64,000 bases of DNA from an uncultured Erythrobacter sp. (GCA_947503275.1 CANNCZ010000001.1:1736001-1800000), one strand, 5' to 3'; shown: positions 46,422 to 56,167, counted from the stretch's first letter. Notes: generated from the letters alone by a model not told the origin. A program made the numbers and translations.

Positions 46422-47348
46422 ATGACAACCCGCATATTCATCGATGGCGCTGCTGGCACAACCGGCTTGGAGATCCGCGACAGATTGTCTGGACGCGAAG
46501 AGTTTGAGCTGCTCGTTCTCGATGAGACTCAGCGCAAAGATGTTGCCGCGCGTAAGGAGGCTTTGCACGCAGCGGACGTGGCGATCCTGTGCCTGCCAGA
46601 TAATGCCGCGGTGGAAGCGGTGAAACTGGCTGAGGGATCAGACACCCGGATCATCGACGCATCAAGCGCACACCGGGTTGCGGATGGCTGGGCCTACGGT
46701 TTTCCTGAGCTGATCGGACATGATAAGATTGCCGAGGCGAAATTTGTGTCCAATCCGGGATGCTATCCGACCGGATTCCTCGCGCTGGTTGCGCCGCTCG
46801 TGCGTGCCGGATTGTTGCCCGCTGATTGGCCCTTCACGGTCAACGCCGTCAGCGGGTTTTCGGGCGGCGGTAAGGCGCTGATTGAGCGGTTCGCTGATGA
46901 GCCCGATCTGGCCTTCCGATCCTATGGCCTCGATCTCGAGCACAAGCACAAACCAGAGATGAAACAGCACGCTGGATTGGCCCATGGCGTCATCTTCGCA
47001 CCAGCCGTCGTCCCAGCCTATCGCGGAATGTTGGTCGAAGTGCCCCTGCATTTGGGCGCTATGGTGAGCAATCCTTCCGTCGATGCTCTGAAAGGCACCC
47101 TCATTGAGCATTACTCAGCGTCATCCGTCGTGAACGTGAATAGCGATGATCGACCAAGCGAGCTTTTGTTGAACGATGACCAGCCTGCGCATGACGGAAT
47201 GGACCTGTTCGTGTTCGGAAACGAGGGTGGTTGGAATGCCCGCCTTATCGCGCGACTCGACAATCTGGGCAAAGGCGCAAGCGGTGCTGCAATCCAGAAC
47301 CTCAACATTATGTGCGGCCTGCCTGAGACAGCTGGTTTGCGCCTCTAG
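46422..47348 (+). CDS. argC: N-acetyl-gamma-glutamyl-phosphate reductase (short type)
   Basis: This 308-residue enzyme makes N-acetylglutamate semialdehyde for arginine synthesis. It has 'IFIDGAAGTTGLEI' as cofactor loop, catalytic C114 in 'NPGCYPTG', and 'GFSGGGKALIERF'. Length and order of motifs fit the shorter AGPR class (type 2) of proteobacteria. It starts 19 bases after the SH3 gene and is probably co-transcribed with it. No other arg genes are in the window. Confidence 0.93.
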   Translation: MTTRIFIDGAAGTTGLEIRDRLSGREEFELLVLDETQRKDVAARKEALHAADVAILCLPDNAAVEAVKLAEGSDTRIIDASSAHRVADGWAYGFPELIGHDKIAEAKFVSNPGCYPTGFLALVAPLVRAGLLPADWPFTVNAVSGFSGGGKALIERFADEPDLAFRSYGLDLEHKHKPEMKQHAGLAHGVIFAPAVVPAYRGMLVEVPLHLGAMVSNPSVDALKGTLIEHYSASSVVNVNSDDRPSELLLNDDQPAHDGMDLFVFGNEGGWNARLIARLDNLGKGASGAAIQNLNIMCGLPETAGLRL

Positions 47349-47494
47349 GCCCTCCCTTCTGCCCAAAAATTAGGCACCAAACGCCCCTCCATTGGGCACG
47401 GTTGCGCTGCGCGGTCCAAACTTGCTACTTCATTGAGCATACGCAATGATCCTTGCGCCATGCTGGGGATCGGGTACCGCGCAACAACAGGGCT

Positions 47495-47510
47495 TGGCAC
47501 GATTCTTGAT
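47495..47510 (+). promoter_or_regulatory. Near-consensus sigma-54 promoter before glnB
   Basis: TGGCACG-N4-TTGAT starts at 47495 and ends about 40 bases before the glnB start. The -24 element is perfect, but the -12 element reads TTGA instead of TTGC, losing the nearly invariant C. Nitrogen control by NtrC/RpoN of glnBA is well known in alphaproteobacteria. A clear NtrC site is not seen. Confidence 0.35.
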
Positions 47511-47517
47511 CGAATAG

Positions 47518-47889
<372 letters not shown>

Positions 47890-47967
47890 TCCAAAGCTAA
47901 ATTCCAATCCGCGACCGGTGCATAATGCCGGCGCTCCTCTCGAACCGAAAAGCTGGAGAATACCAAC

Positions 47968-49377
47968 ATGGCAAGCGTGAATGACGTCCTGAAACAGATT
48001 AAGGACGAGGAAATCGAATGGGTCGATCTGCGCTTCACCGATCCTAAAGGCAAATGGCAACACCTGACCATGGCCGCCAGTGTCATGGATGCAGACGCGC
48101 TTGAAGATGGCCTGATGTTCGATGGTTCATCGATCGAAGGTTGGAAGGTGATCAACGAATCCGACATGATCCTGAAACCCGACCTCGACGCGGTTTACAT
48201 TGATCCGTTTTCAGCCACTCCGATGATCTCGATCTTCTGCAACATTGTGGAGCCATCAGACGGTCAGCTTTATGCACGCGACCCGCGCTCAACCGCGAAG
48301 CGCGCCGAAGCCTATCTCGCCTCCACCGGGATTGGTGACACAATCTATGTCGGGCCAGAACCTGAGTTCTTTATGTTCGACGATGTCCGTTTCGAAGACG
48401 GCTATGCTGGCAGCGGCTTCGCTATCGACGATATCGAACTGCCAACCAACACCGGCAAAGAATACGAGATGGGCAATATGGGCCATCGCCCACGCGCGAA
48501 GGGCGGCTATTTCCCCGTTGCACCGGTCGACAGCGCCATGGATATCCGCGCCGAAATGGTTTCGACCATGATGGAAATGGGTCTGAACATGGACAAGCAC
48601 CACCACGAAGTGGCGGCTGCACAGCACGAGCTTGGCATTACCTATTCCTCGCTCACCACGGCTGCTGACCAAGTGCAGGTCTACAAGTACGTCGTGCAAC
48701 AAGTTGCTCATGCATATGGCAAAACCGCGACGTTCATGCCCAAACCGATCAAGGACGATAACGGTTCTGGTATGCACAGCCACATGTCGATCTGGAAAGA
48801 TGGCAAGCCCACTTTCGCGGGAAATGAATATGCCGGTCTGTCGGAAAACTGCCTTTATTACATCGGCGGTGTGATCAAGCATGCGAAGGCCGTCAACGCT
48901 TTCACAAACGCAACGACAAACTCGTATAAGCGTCTGGTCCCCGGCTTCGAGGCTCCGGTTCTGCTCGCTTATTCGGCGCGCAACCGTTCGGCATCGTGCC
49001 GCATTCCATATGGTGCGGGTGAAAAGGCGAAGCGGGTTGAATTCCGTTTCCCAGATGCGATTGCCAACCCTTATCTCGCCTTCTCAGCGCTGCTGATGGC
49101 GGGCCTTGATGGTATCGAAAACAAGATCCATCCCGGCGAGGCTATGGACAAGAACCTCTACGATCTGCCGCCAGCAGAGCTTGCTGATGTGCCGACCGTT
49201 TGCGGGTCTTTGCGTGAGGCTCTCGAAGCACTGGAAGCTGATCACGAATTCCTGCTGAAAGGTGACGTTTTCTCGAAAGATCAGATCGACGCCTATGCTG
49301 AGTTGAAATGGGAAGAGGTCCTGCGCCTCGAGACCACACCGTCACCGGTTGAATTCGACATGTATTACAGCGCGTAA
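47968..49377 (+). CDS. glnA: Glutamine synthetase type I
   Basis: This 469-residue dodecameric enzyme condenses glutamate and ammonia. It shows 'DGSSIEGW' (Mg/ATP loop), '[15 protein letters not shown]', '[19 protein letters not shown]' (cut here) and the adenylylation site Y398 in 'NLYDLP', which implies control by GlnE together with P-II. It is the standard GSI-beta length. An SD 'TGGAGA' precedes ATG 47968. A strong terminator follows at 49402. Confidence 0.97.
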   Translation: MASVNDVLKQIKDEEIEWVDLRFTDPKGKWQHLTMAASVMDADALEDGLMFDGSSIEGWKVINESDMILKPDLDAVYIDPFSATPMISIFCNIVEPSDGQLYARDPRSTAKRAEAYLASTGIGDTIYVGPEPEFFMFDDVRFEDGYAGSGFAIDDIELPTNTGKEYEMGNMGHRPRAKGGYFPVAPVDSAMDIRAEMVSTMMEMGLNMDKHHHEVAAAQHELGITYSSLTTAADQVQVYKYVVQQVAHAYGKTATFMPKPIKDDNGSGMHSHMSIWKDGKPTFAGNEYAGLSENCLYYIGGVIKHAKAVNAFTNATTNSYKRLVPGFEAPVLLAYSARNRSASCRIPYGAGEKAKRVEFRFPDAIANPYLAFSALLMAGLDGIENKIHPGEAMDKNLYDLPPAELADVPTVCGSLREALEALEADHEFLLKGDVFSKDQIDAYAELKWEEVLRLETTPSPVEFDMYYSA

Positions 49378-49401
49378 TTCACGCGAACTAAGATACAAAG
49401 G

Positions 49402-49434
49402 GGCCGCTCGGGAAACCGGGCGGCCTTTTCTTTG
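49402..49434 (+). terminator. Intrinsic terminator of glnBA
   Basis: A 10-bp GC-rich stem (GGCCGCTCGG with CCGGGCGGCC, one T·G pair) closes a GAAA tetraloop at 49412–49415. It is followed by TTTTCTTTG at 49426–49434. It lies 25 bases after the glnA stop. Confidence 0.9.
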
Positions 49435-49454
49435 TTGCACGGTCGATGCAGACC

Positions 49455-50111
49455 TCACTTAATCTTCAGCATCCCGCGTCGACCCACAGCGACGAACGCC
49501 ATCAGCAAGCTCAAAACATAGAACGCGGTCAATACGTCCAGAGGCTTCGGCCCTGTAGTCAGTTCCAAATGTGCCGCTGTTGCCCAGCCCCCCAACGCGA
49601 CAAACACCGCAAATAGGGAAAGCGCACTCGCCTCCAGATTGACGGCCACCAACAACTCGTCAGAGGCCTTGTAAGAACGCCACCCGCACCAAGTGCCGAT
49701 CCCAACCGCAACCAAAGCAAACCCAAGCGCAATCTCGGTTGCCAGCGGCCCCACTGGTGCCGCTATAGCCAGCGCAATCAAGGCCGCGCCCCAAAGCGCC
49801 ATGGAAGCTCCCGAATTGATCAAGGAGAACCGCTGTTCGCGAATTTCCTCTGCGTCTTCCATGTTGAGATATTTCTCACCCAAGGCGGGCGACGCCGCCC
49901 CCACTCCCACGCCGATTGCGATCATTAAGTAGAGTGCGCCGACCACTGCCGCGATCATGCGCGATGGGGTCAAGGCATCACCAAGCTCGCCATCCATGTA
50001 GGTTAGAACCGCGACCGAACTCAGGACCCCAGTCAAAGTGCCCGCAATCAGCGGGATGACAAGTTTGCGCAGGAAGGTTGGTTCTACGGGGTTGTTGGTT
50101 TCGGCCATCAT
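49455..50111 (-). CDS. Membrane protein paired with an XRE regulator
   Basis: This 218-residue protein has about six transmembrane helices and a soluble loop of about 30 residues between helices two and three ('LNMEDAEEIREQRFSLINSG'). Its start ATG 50111 overlaps the stop of the preceding small HTH gene in ATGA. Membrane proteins coupled to a tiny Cro-like regulator in this way are common, but their roles are poorly known. I do not recognise the family. It converges on glnA with the terminator between. Confidence 0.65.
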   Translation of the reverse strand: MMAETNNPVEPTFLRKLVIPLIAGTLTGVLSSVAVLTYMDGELGDALTPSRMIAAVVGALYLMIAIGVGVGAASPALGEKYLNMEDAEEIREQRFSLINSGASMALWGAALIALAIAAPVGPLATEIALGFALVAVGIGTWCGWRSYKASDELLVAVNLEASALSLFAVFVALGGWATAAHLELTTGPKPLDVLTAFYVLSLLMAFVAVGRRGMLKIK

Positions 50112-50314
50112 TCTTCGGGCTCCCAATGATCAATAAACAGGTCTGGCACGCTCACTTCGAACAGCTTCGCCATGCGCAATGCGAGCGGCAGCGAGGGGTC
50201 GTATTTGTCGGTTTCAACCGCATTGATCGTCTGCCGCGACACACCCAGCCGCCGAGCCAATTCACCCTGGCTCCAACCCTTGGATTCGCGATGGTGTTTC
50301 AATTGATTGAGCAA
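50108..50314 (-). CDS. Small XRE-family transcription regulator
   Basis: This 68-residue DNA-binding protein is essentially a lone Cro/C1-type helix-turn-helix ('GWSQGELARRLGVSRQTINAVE') plus a short acidic tail. It lacks any ligand or dimerisation domain of note, as in the YozG-like group. Its start lies 32 bases from a set of palindromes (50344–50397) that probably are its operators. It is translationally coupled to the membrane protein gene downstream. Confidence 0.9.
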   Translation of the reverse strand: MLNQLKHHRESKGWSQGELARRLGVSRQTINAVETDKYDPSLPLALRMAKLFEVSVPDLFIDHWEPEE

Positions 50315-50343
50315 CGAATATCTCTCTCAGCAACGAGTCGTGC

Positions 50344-50397
50344 CTGTAAAGATATCTTTACTGTAAAGATCTCTTGTCAGTCAAGAGTTCTTTACAG
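50344..50397. promoter_or_regulatory. Palindromic operator region between the XRE gene and the lysozyme cassette
   Basis: A perfect 16-base palindrome GTAAAGATATCTTTAC lies at 50346–50361. Directly after it is a large inverted repeat with 16-base arms (50361–50376 and 50382–50397, 15 of 16 matching) around TCAGT. TGTAAAGA half sites recur four times, two in each orientation. A minus-strand TTGACT (50379–50384) with TAAAGA (50355–50360, 18-base spacer) is a possible promoter for the XRE gene overlapped by the repeats. Confidence 0.7.
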
Positions 50398-50478
50398 CAC
50401 TTTAGATTTTTCATTTTCCTACTGCTGTTCGATCTGCCTAGTAAGTCGACCTCATTCCCAAGAATCGAGGTAATCCCT

Positions 50479-50565
50479 ATGTTCGAACAAGCCGCTTTCT
50501 ACGCAATACAGGCCCTGCGTGTTGGGCGTGCGCCGGGCGATCCTCGCGCCTTGGCGGATATTTGA
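50479..50565 (+). CDS. 28-codon small ORF with ribosome site
   Basis: The predicted peptide 'MFEQAAFYAIQALRVGRAPG' plus eight more residues has an amphipathic first half. A GAGG site (50467–50470) lies eight bases before the ATG, better than that of many real genes here. It ends three bases before the next ATG at 50569. It could be a leader peptide, a small membrane-active peptide, or a chance ORF. No family can be assigned. Confidence 0.4.
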   Translation: MFEQAAFYAIQALRVGRAPGDPRALADI

Positions 50566-50568
50566 GAG

Positions 50569-51327
50569 ATGTCGGCCACGAGCGATTATCTCAACCTATT
50601 TGAGCGTTTCCTGACGTTCATCGACACCCATCCACGGCGCGCCATTGTTGCGATACCGCTCGCCTTAGTCCTTGCCGTGACAGCCCTGTCTTTCTGGCAG
50701 GCCCCTGCGCTAATCGAGATCTATGAAGAGCGCACAAATCGCGACTACAAACGCCGCGTTCTTGAAGAAGAACGCGAACGCCGTCTGCAACTCCACGCCA
50801 TCGAGGTCGACGATCTGGTTCGCGAACGGTTGCTGCAATTGCGGCTGCGATCATCATCAAGCAGAGCAGTCATCCGGGCGCTGGTGTTCGATGTTGATCA
50901 ATCAGAACAGTTGGTCGCGATTGTCGATGTTTTTGAAAGCATGGACATCCGCACTGAGGAAACCGGCCTTCGCTACCGCCAACTGCCACTCACCGCGATC
51001 CGTCGCACTCTCAACTATATGCTCGCCAGCGAAGTGCCCCGCTGCATCGCACGCAATGTTGAGGATTATGAAGACGGTGAGCTGAAAGAGTTCATGCATG
51101 CCGGAAATCTCAAAGCTTCGGTCGCGTGCCCTCTGCGCACCTTGGACGGCAAGCCAATCGGGCTGCTCGCCGTTAGCATTCAAACCCCGATCGAAGACAA
51201 CGAATTGGTGCTGCCCATGACTCGGGACGCGGCTCTGGAGCTTGGCGCGATCTTGACCGAATCCGCCTCTTTTCAGGCCATCATCAAGCAAAATGCTGAA
51301 GCGTCTCGATATAGGAACATTTCATGA
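50569..51327 (+). CDS. Membrane-anchored protein with GAF-like domain, upstream of lysozyme
   Basis: This 252-residue protein has one transmembrane helix at about 25–47. A charged coiled-coil-like stretch follows ('YEERTNRDYKRRVLEEERERR', cut), then a domain of about 150 residues with alternating strands ('ASVACPLRTLDGKPIGLLAVSI') resembling a GAF/PAS-type sensor fold. No catalytic motif is seen. It overlaps the lysozyme gene in ATGA, so the two are co-translated. Whether it acts as a holin, an anchor for the lysozyme, or a sensor is unknown. Confidence 0.6.
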   Translation: MSATSDYLNLFERFLTFIDTHPRRAIVAIPLALVLAVTALSFWQAPALIEIYEERTNRDYKRRVLEEERERRLQLHAIEVDDLVRERLLQLRLRSSSSRAVIRALVFDVDQSEQLVAIVDVFESMDIRTEETGLRYRQLPLTAIRRTLNYMLASEVPRCIARNVEDYEDGELKEFMHAGNLKASVACPLRTLDGKPIGLLAVSIQTPIEDNELVLPMTRDAALELGAILTESASFQAIIKQNAEASRYRNIS

Positions 51328-51956
51328 ACACACGTAAAGTCGTTTTTGACGCAGTCCGTAAAGTGTTGGGCCGTGGCTTTCGCCAATCCGAGGTGGAGCA
51401 GATCGACGCAGCATTCGACCACGGCACATCGGACAAGCCAACCGACAACCGGGCCTCGGTACCGATTATCAAGCGGCCATTAGTATCTCGGGAGATAGGG
51501 CCTCAGGGCATCGCCCTGATCAAACGCTTTGAAGGATGCGCCCGCCAACGCCGCGATGGTCTGGTCGAGGCCTATCCCGATCCCGGGACTGGCGGCGCGC
51601 CTTGGACAATCGGTTGGGGCGCAACCCGCGACGGGCTGCATGGACGCGTCAATCGCGATACCGTCTGGACCCAGCAGCAATGCGATGAGCGGCTGATCGA
51701 TGATCTGAGCCGATACGCCCGCGATGTTGCACGCACGATTGGCGATGCGTCTACGACCCAAAGCCAGTTCGATGCCTTGGTTAGCTTTCACTACAACACC
51801 GGAGCCATCGCCGGCGCAACCCTGACCAAGAAGCATAAGGCGGGCGACCACGCCGGTGCAGCGGCGGAATTTGCACGCTGGAACAAAGCCGGTGGGCGCG
51901 TGATGAAAGGTCTGGTCCGGCGGCGCGCGCAAGAGGCAATGCTCTACAAAGGCTAA
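51324..51956 (+). CDS. Phage-type lysozyme, glycoside hydrolase family 24
   Basis: This 210-residue muramidase has its catalytic Glu E70 in 'KRFEGC', probable D86 ('YPDPG') and T95 ('TIGWG') forming the GH24 E–D–T set. The C-terminus 'FARWNKAGGRVMKGLVRRR' (trimmed) is typical of phage endolysins. An N-terminal segment of about 55 residues ('FDAVRKVLGRGFRQSEVEQID') precedes the enzyme domain and contains no signal peptide, so export would need a holin, a pinholin or lysis. Its stop overlaps the tamB stop by four bases. No other phage genes are near. Confidence 0.9.
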   Translation: MNTRKVVFDAVRKVLGRGFRQSEVEQIDAAFDHGTSDKPTDNRASVPIIKRPLVSREIGPQGIALIKRFEGCARQRRDGLVEAYPDPGTGGAPWTIGWGATRDGLHGRVNRDTVWTQQQCDERLIDDLSRYARDVARTIGDASTTQSQFDALVSFHYNTGAIAGATLTKKHKAGDHAGAAAEFARWNKAGGRVMKGLVRRRAQEAMLYKG

Positions 51957-54900
51957 TAGTCGCGGGAGACCTCTGCCAGCACACTATCGCGCCCAACCGT
52001 CGTCACAGTCCCCAGCAATGCGAGCCATCGGGTGACGCGATATTCGATTTGCGTCGCGCTATACCCTTGGCCATCCGTGATAAGCTCTACATAGACCCGC
52101 CTGCCCAAATTCTTGCCCAGCGCAACGCCCGTGCCGCGCCCTAAAGCCGGGTCGGCGCTGACAATACGCAATTGATCCAGTCCGATGGACTGACGCAGCG
52201 TCCCAATCGGATCAAGTCCACCTCCCCCGCCTTGCAACGCAGCCAGTGCTGCACCGAGCTGGATCGCATCGGTGGCAGAAAGAGAAGTGACCGATCCGCC
52301 GAATAGCAGCCGCGCTAGGATTTCTTCCTGCGGCAAGACGGGAGTGGAGGAGAAGGCAATCTCGGGCGTTTGCGCATTGCCGGTGATGGCGATGGTCACA
52401 TCAGTACCCGTCGCAGCGGCCTCCGCCGTGATATTGAGGCGCGGGTCAATCGGGCGGTCTTCATCAAATGCGATCCGGCCCTCGGTCAGTTCAAAGCGCG
52501 TACCGGCAAACGTATAATCGCCGCGCACCAATCGCGCCTCTCCGCCGATACGCGGATCATCGACAGTTCCACGCAGAGCAATGTCGACACCCCATTCGCT
52601 TTCTAGGCCCAACCCATCGACTGAAACACGGCTTCTCGCTCTTGCATTGACGAGATATCGCCATGCGCCCGTGACAGTGCTGCGTTCGCTGGCGCGACGG
52701 TCGGGCAAGTTTATCTCGCGGGTCGCGATAGTGGGAAGGCGCAAGTCCTCTGCGGCGATGCCCAGTTCCCAACTCGCCCGGTCAATCGTCACTCTGCCAG
52801 CAATCGCACCGTTCACCCCGTTCGAGACAATCCGCAAAGGCCCCGTAATCACGGCATCCAACCCATTAGCATTGAGCAGCCGGGCGTTGTCAGCGGCGGC
52901 GCGAATGTCGATCTGAGGACCACGCGATGCCGAAATATCGGCTAGGTCGACGCTGCCACTACCACTCACTGTGCCGCCGCCAGCTGTGCTGCCCGCAAAC
53001 CGGGTGAGTTCCAGCCGCGATCCTGCGAAACGTCCTCGCGCGCTGACATTCGTGATGTCGGTCCCGGATATGGCACTTTGCAGGCGCAGATCGTCACTCG
53101 ACAGATTACCAGTAATGCGCGGATTAGCGAGTGTGCCGGTGGCGCGCGCCGTCACTGCGAGCGGTCCGGTAAGGTCAAACGTCTCAATCGCAGCCAGCCG
53201 CCAAAGGGATTGCGCAGGCCCTTCATACCCCAACTGCGCATTCAACCGTCCGCGCGTGATGCGGGTGCCGATATCACCGGTGGCCGCCATACCAGTGACC
53301 CGCGCTTCGATGTTGCCGAGTTGCGTATCGCCGTCACGCAAACGCGCGCCAAAGGCGAGCTGGCTTGAGCTGAGATCAGCGACCGCAAACACATCGATTG
53401 GACGTGAAGACAGGACCAAGCCAGAGCGGGTGAAATCATCGATCCGCACGCGTGCATCGCCAATCGGCGGAGCTGAGCCTTGTTGCCTCCAATTGAGCAC
53501 ACCCGAGAGGCGCCCCCCAAACCCTAGATCTGCGCCCGCGAGGTCCGCTAGCCTCAAGGGCATGCTCGCCAGCTGCGCTTCAATCGAGGTCACCTCGCCG
53601 CCGACTTGCCCTTCGACAATGGTATACCCGCGCGCAAAGCCAATCTGGGTTGGAGCAAGCCGATAGCCACCACCTTCGATTGCCGTCAAAACTGCACGGC
53701 GAGGCATGGAAATAGGTCGCCCGGCATAATCGCCCTGCGCGATCAGAGCGATCCGCTCTGGTGTGAAATTCCCATCCAGTTTCAAGGCAAAGCGATCAGC
53801 ACGTCGTCCAGCAATCGAGGCCTGCACTTCCCCGCTTCCATCGACCACCGCTGCTTGCGCGTTGAAACTTGCAAGGCTGAGCGCGCCATATTCAAGACCG
53901 CGTCCGGATATGTCAGCATTGATCGTAGTGCTCGCACCACCGAATGTTCCGCGGGCATTGATATCCGCCTGCCCCAGCGCGATCACAGTGTCTCCGCCAA
54001 ACCGCGCGCGATTGGCGGTTAGGTCTACGGCGAAGCTCTGTTCACCGTCCGCGCCGGGCGATATCTGCACAGACCCGCTGATCCCGCCGCCGCTCAAGGC
54101 CAGATCTCCCGCAATGCCGGCGTCCTGAAGTATGAGCGCGCCTGTCACATCAGTGCGATAAACCCGCAGCGTATCAATCGCGACTTGGGTCGGTCCATCG
54201 GCTGGGATTACGAGGCCAAGTGCCCCTTCAAATGGGCCGAGCAGTGAGCCGCCAGCGACATCGAGCGCGAATCCATCTGCGCTCGGGGCAATGGCGACAC
54301 GTACGTCGGAAAGTCCCGCATCGGGATAAGGGTCAGCGAGTACCAAGACGGCGCGCGGACCATCACTTTCTAAGTCAGCTTCAAAAGTGAAAGCACCATA
54401 ATCGTTGTGCTCGCCTGACCCCGAAAGCGATGTGCGTGTGCCAACGGTACGGCTATCGAGCCGCGCATACAGCTTATCGCTGCCGATAATCGCATCGCGC
54501 AGCACAATCGGCTTGCCTTCTCCCATGCTCAAGCTGGTATCAAACCGCACCTGCTCGCCTGCGACATTGGCAATGCTCGCATTGGTGACCTGGTTCACAG
54601 CGCCAGAAAGGTTCGCGTTAAGCGTCCAAGGCAAGGCTGGTCCAAAAGTGGCGACAATCTTCGTATTCGCACTGACCCGGCCAAGATTCTCAATCGCCAG
54701 ATTGCGCGCATTCACTGGCCCGGCAATCGCATAAGCCCCTGTGGTGGTGTTCCCGCGCAGGGTCAGGACAGCATCAAGTCCCGCAAAATTGATCGCAGTG
54801 TTGTCTGCATCGAGCCGCTCGCCAGCATAGGTGAGCTGGCCACTCATCGTCCCTTGACGCAAACGGGGATCAACCGATGCGAAACCAGTGATCGCTTGCT

Positions 54901-56167
54901 CAACCGTCACATTCAACGGCACACGCCAAGTCTCACCATCAAAGGTGGCGATACCCGATTGCGCGAGGCCCCGTGCCGTTACGGTTGCTGCCGCATCCAA
55001 TTCGCCCACATTCAATTGATGGTCGATGACCAAATCACGGAATGGCCCAGCAAGTGTCGCTGCAAATCGCGCATCTTGCATCCGCGCGCTGGACCCAAGC
55101 AGGTCAGGATCACGCAGGAAGCCCTGCGTTTCGAACTGATCCACACGGTTTGCGGCGAGATCAACCGCGCCCTCTCCACGCAGGTCGAGCGCGGACGAAA
55201 CGGCGGCTATCTGGCCATCAAAAACGCTCTCTTCCAAAGTGCCCGAAAGGGCCAATGAGACCGCATCTCCCAGAGCCCGATCGAGGATTGAACCATCGTC
55301 AAGCGGGGAGAAAATCTGCCCCAGAATCCCATAAGTGCCAGCATTGTTGGTGATCCGAAAACCCGCCAAACTCTGACCATCTGCCCCAGTCTCACCGCGG
55401 CGTTTTACCAAGCCATGCCCCAGCCAGCTTTGCCAGGTCCCCTCACCCGCAATCCGTGCGGTGTAAGCGTTATCGAGCCCAGCCAAGGCCGCTATTGGCC
55501 CGTCATCAGCGGCATAATAATCAAGCGCCAGATCAAACCGATCGCCATCCGGCTCTGCCTCCAGCAACACGTCAATGCGGTCCTCGGGACCAAAGCGCCC
55601 ATCGGCATCAATCAACGCGCGCCCTGATTGAATATCGACCTTGGCCGCAAAGTCGACACGCTGCGCGGCCTCCCCAGCCAGCCCGGCGTTGAGTGTCAGA
55701 TTGTCTATCTCAAAACTATCAATTCGAATGTCGAAGTCGGGCAGGTAAGGCGCATCGGGATCGCCCGGCAACAGTTCGGGCAGTCGCTGCAAAGTCCCAC
55801 GACGCGCGGTAAGCTCGCGAATATCAAGCCCGCTCCACAGCCATGCCAGTGGTCGCCAATCGAGCTCAACCTGAGGAATAGTGAGGAACGTGCCCTTGGG
55901 GTCCTTGACGATCACATCATGCAGGACCGCATCATTGTAGAGGTCGCCTTCGATCCGCCCAACCTCAAAGCGCAAACCCGATGCGGGAGCGACTTGGGCA
56001 ATTTGATCAGCGATGAAACGTTTACCGATGGGCGATGCTATAAAAACTGCCCCAAGCACAAACGGCACAAGCAGTAAGGCCAGTAACCAACCAAACCGCT
56101 TTGCCCAGCGGCGTTTTGGCGCTGAAGTTTCGGCTTTGACCGGCTGAGTGTCGTTCTGTTCTTCCAT
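51953..56167 (-). CDS. tamB: Translocation and assembly module subunit TamB
   Basis: This 1404-residue inner-membrane-anchored AsmA-like protein spans the periplasm as a long beta-groove and works with TamA in outer-membrane protein insertion and lipid transport. It has one transmembrane helix at about 25–45, then long repetitive beta structure. The C-terminal DUF490 domain ends in 'YSATQIEYRVTRWLALLGTV'. Its start overlaps the tamA stop by one base (TGATG). It is the largest gene of the window. Confidence 0.94.
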   Translation of the reverse strand: MEEQNDTQPVKAETSAPKRRWAKRFGWLLALLLVPFVLGAVFIASPIGKRFIADQIAQVAPASGLRFEVGRIEGDLYNDAVLHDVIVKDPKGTFLTIPQVELDWRPLAWLWSGLDIRELTARRGTLQRLPELLPGDPDAPYLPDFDIRIDSFEIDNLTLNAGLAGEAAQRVDFAAKVDIQSGRALIDADGRFGPEDRIDVLLEAEPDGDRFDLALDYYAADDGPIAALAGLDNAYTARIAGEGTWQSWLGHGLVKRRGETGADGQSLAGFRITNNAGTYGILGQIFSPLDDGSILDRALGDAVSLALSGTLEESVFDGQIAAVSSALDLRGEGAVDLAANRVDQFETQGFLRDPDLLGSSARMQDARFAATLAGPFRDLVIDHQLNVGELDAAATVTARGLAQSGIATFDGETWRVPLNVTVEQAITGFASVDPRLRQGTMSGQLTYAGERLDADNTAINFAGLDAVLTLRGNTTTGAYAIAGPVNARNLAIENLGRVSANTKIVATFGPALPWTLNANLSGAVNQVTNASIANVAGEQVRFDTSLSMGEGKPIVLRDAIIGSDKLYARLDSRTVGTRTSLSGSGEHNDYGAFTFEADLESDGPRAVLVLADPYPDAGLSDVRVAIAPSADGFALDVAGGSLLGPFEGALGLVIPADGPTQVAIDTLRVYRTDVTGALILQDAGIAGDLALSGGGISGSVQISPGADGEQSFAVDLTANRARFGGDTVIALGQADINARGTFGGASTTINADISGRGLEYGALSLASFNAQAAVVDGSGEVQASIAGRRADRFALKLDGNFTPERIALIAQGDYAGRPISMPRRAVLTAIEGGGYRLAPTQIGFARGYTIVEGQVGGEVTSIEAQLASMPLRLADLAGADLGFGGRLSGVLNWRQQGSAPPIGDARVRIDDFTRSGLVLSSRPIDVFAVADLSSSQLAFGARLRDGDTQLGNIEARVTGMAATGDIGTRITRGRLNAQLGYEGPAQSLWRLAAIETFDLTGPLAVTARATGTLANPRITGNLSSDDLRLQSAISGTDITNVSARGRFAGSRLELTRFAGSTAGGGTVSGSGSVDLADISASRGPQIDIRAAADNARLLNANGLDAVITGPLRIVSNGVNGAIAGRVTIDRASWELGIAAEDLRLPTIATREINLPDRRASERSTVTGAWRYLVNARARSRVSVDGLGLESEWGVDIALRGTVDDPRIGGEARLVRGDYTFAGTRFELTEGRIAFDEDRPIDPRLNITAEAAATGTDVTIAITGNAQTPEIAFSSTPVLPQEEILARLLFGGSVTSLSATDAIQLGAALAALQGGGGGLDPIGTLRQSIGLDQLRIVSADPALGRGTGVALGKNLGRRVYVELITDGQGYSATQIEYRVTRWLALLGTVTTVGRDSVLAEVSRDY

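Noticed and set aside
50374-50478. Longer GTG start for the 28-codon ORF
   Set aside because: It would begin inside the large palindrome and has no ribosome site, whereas ATG 50479 has a good one.
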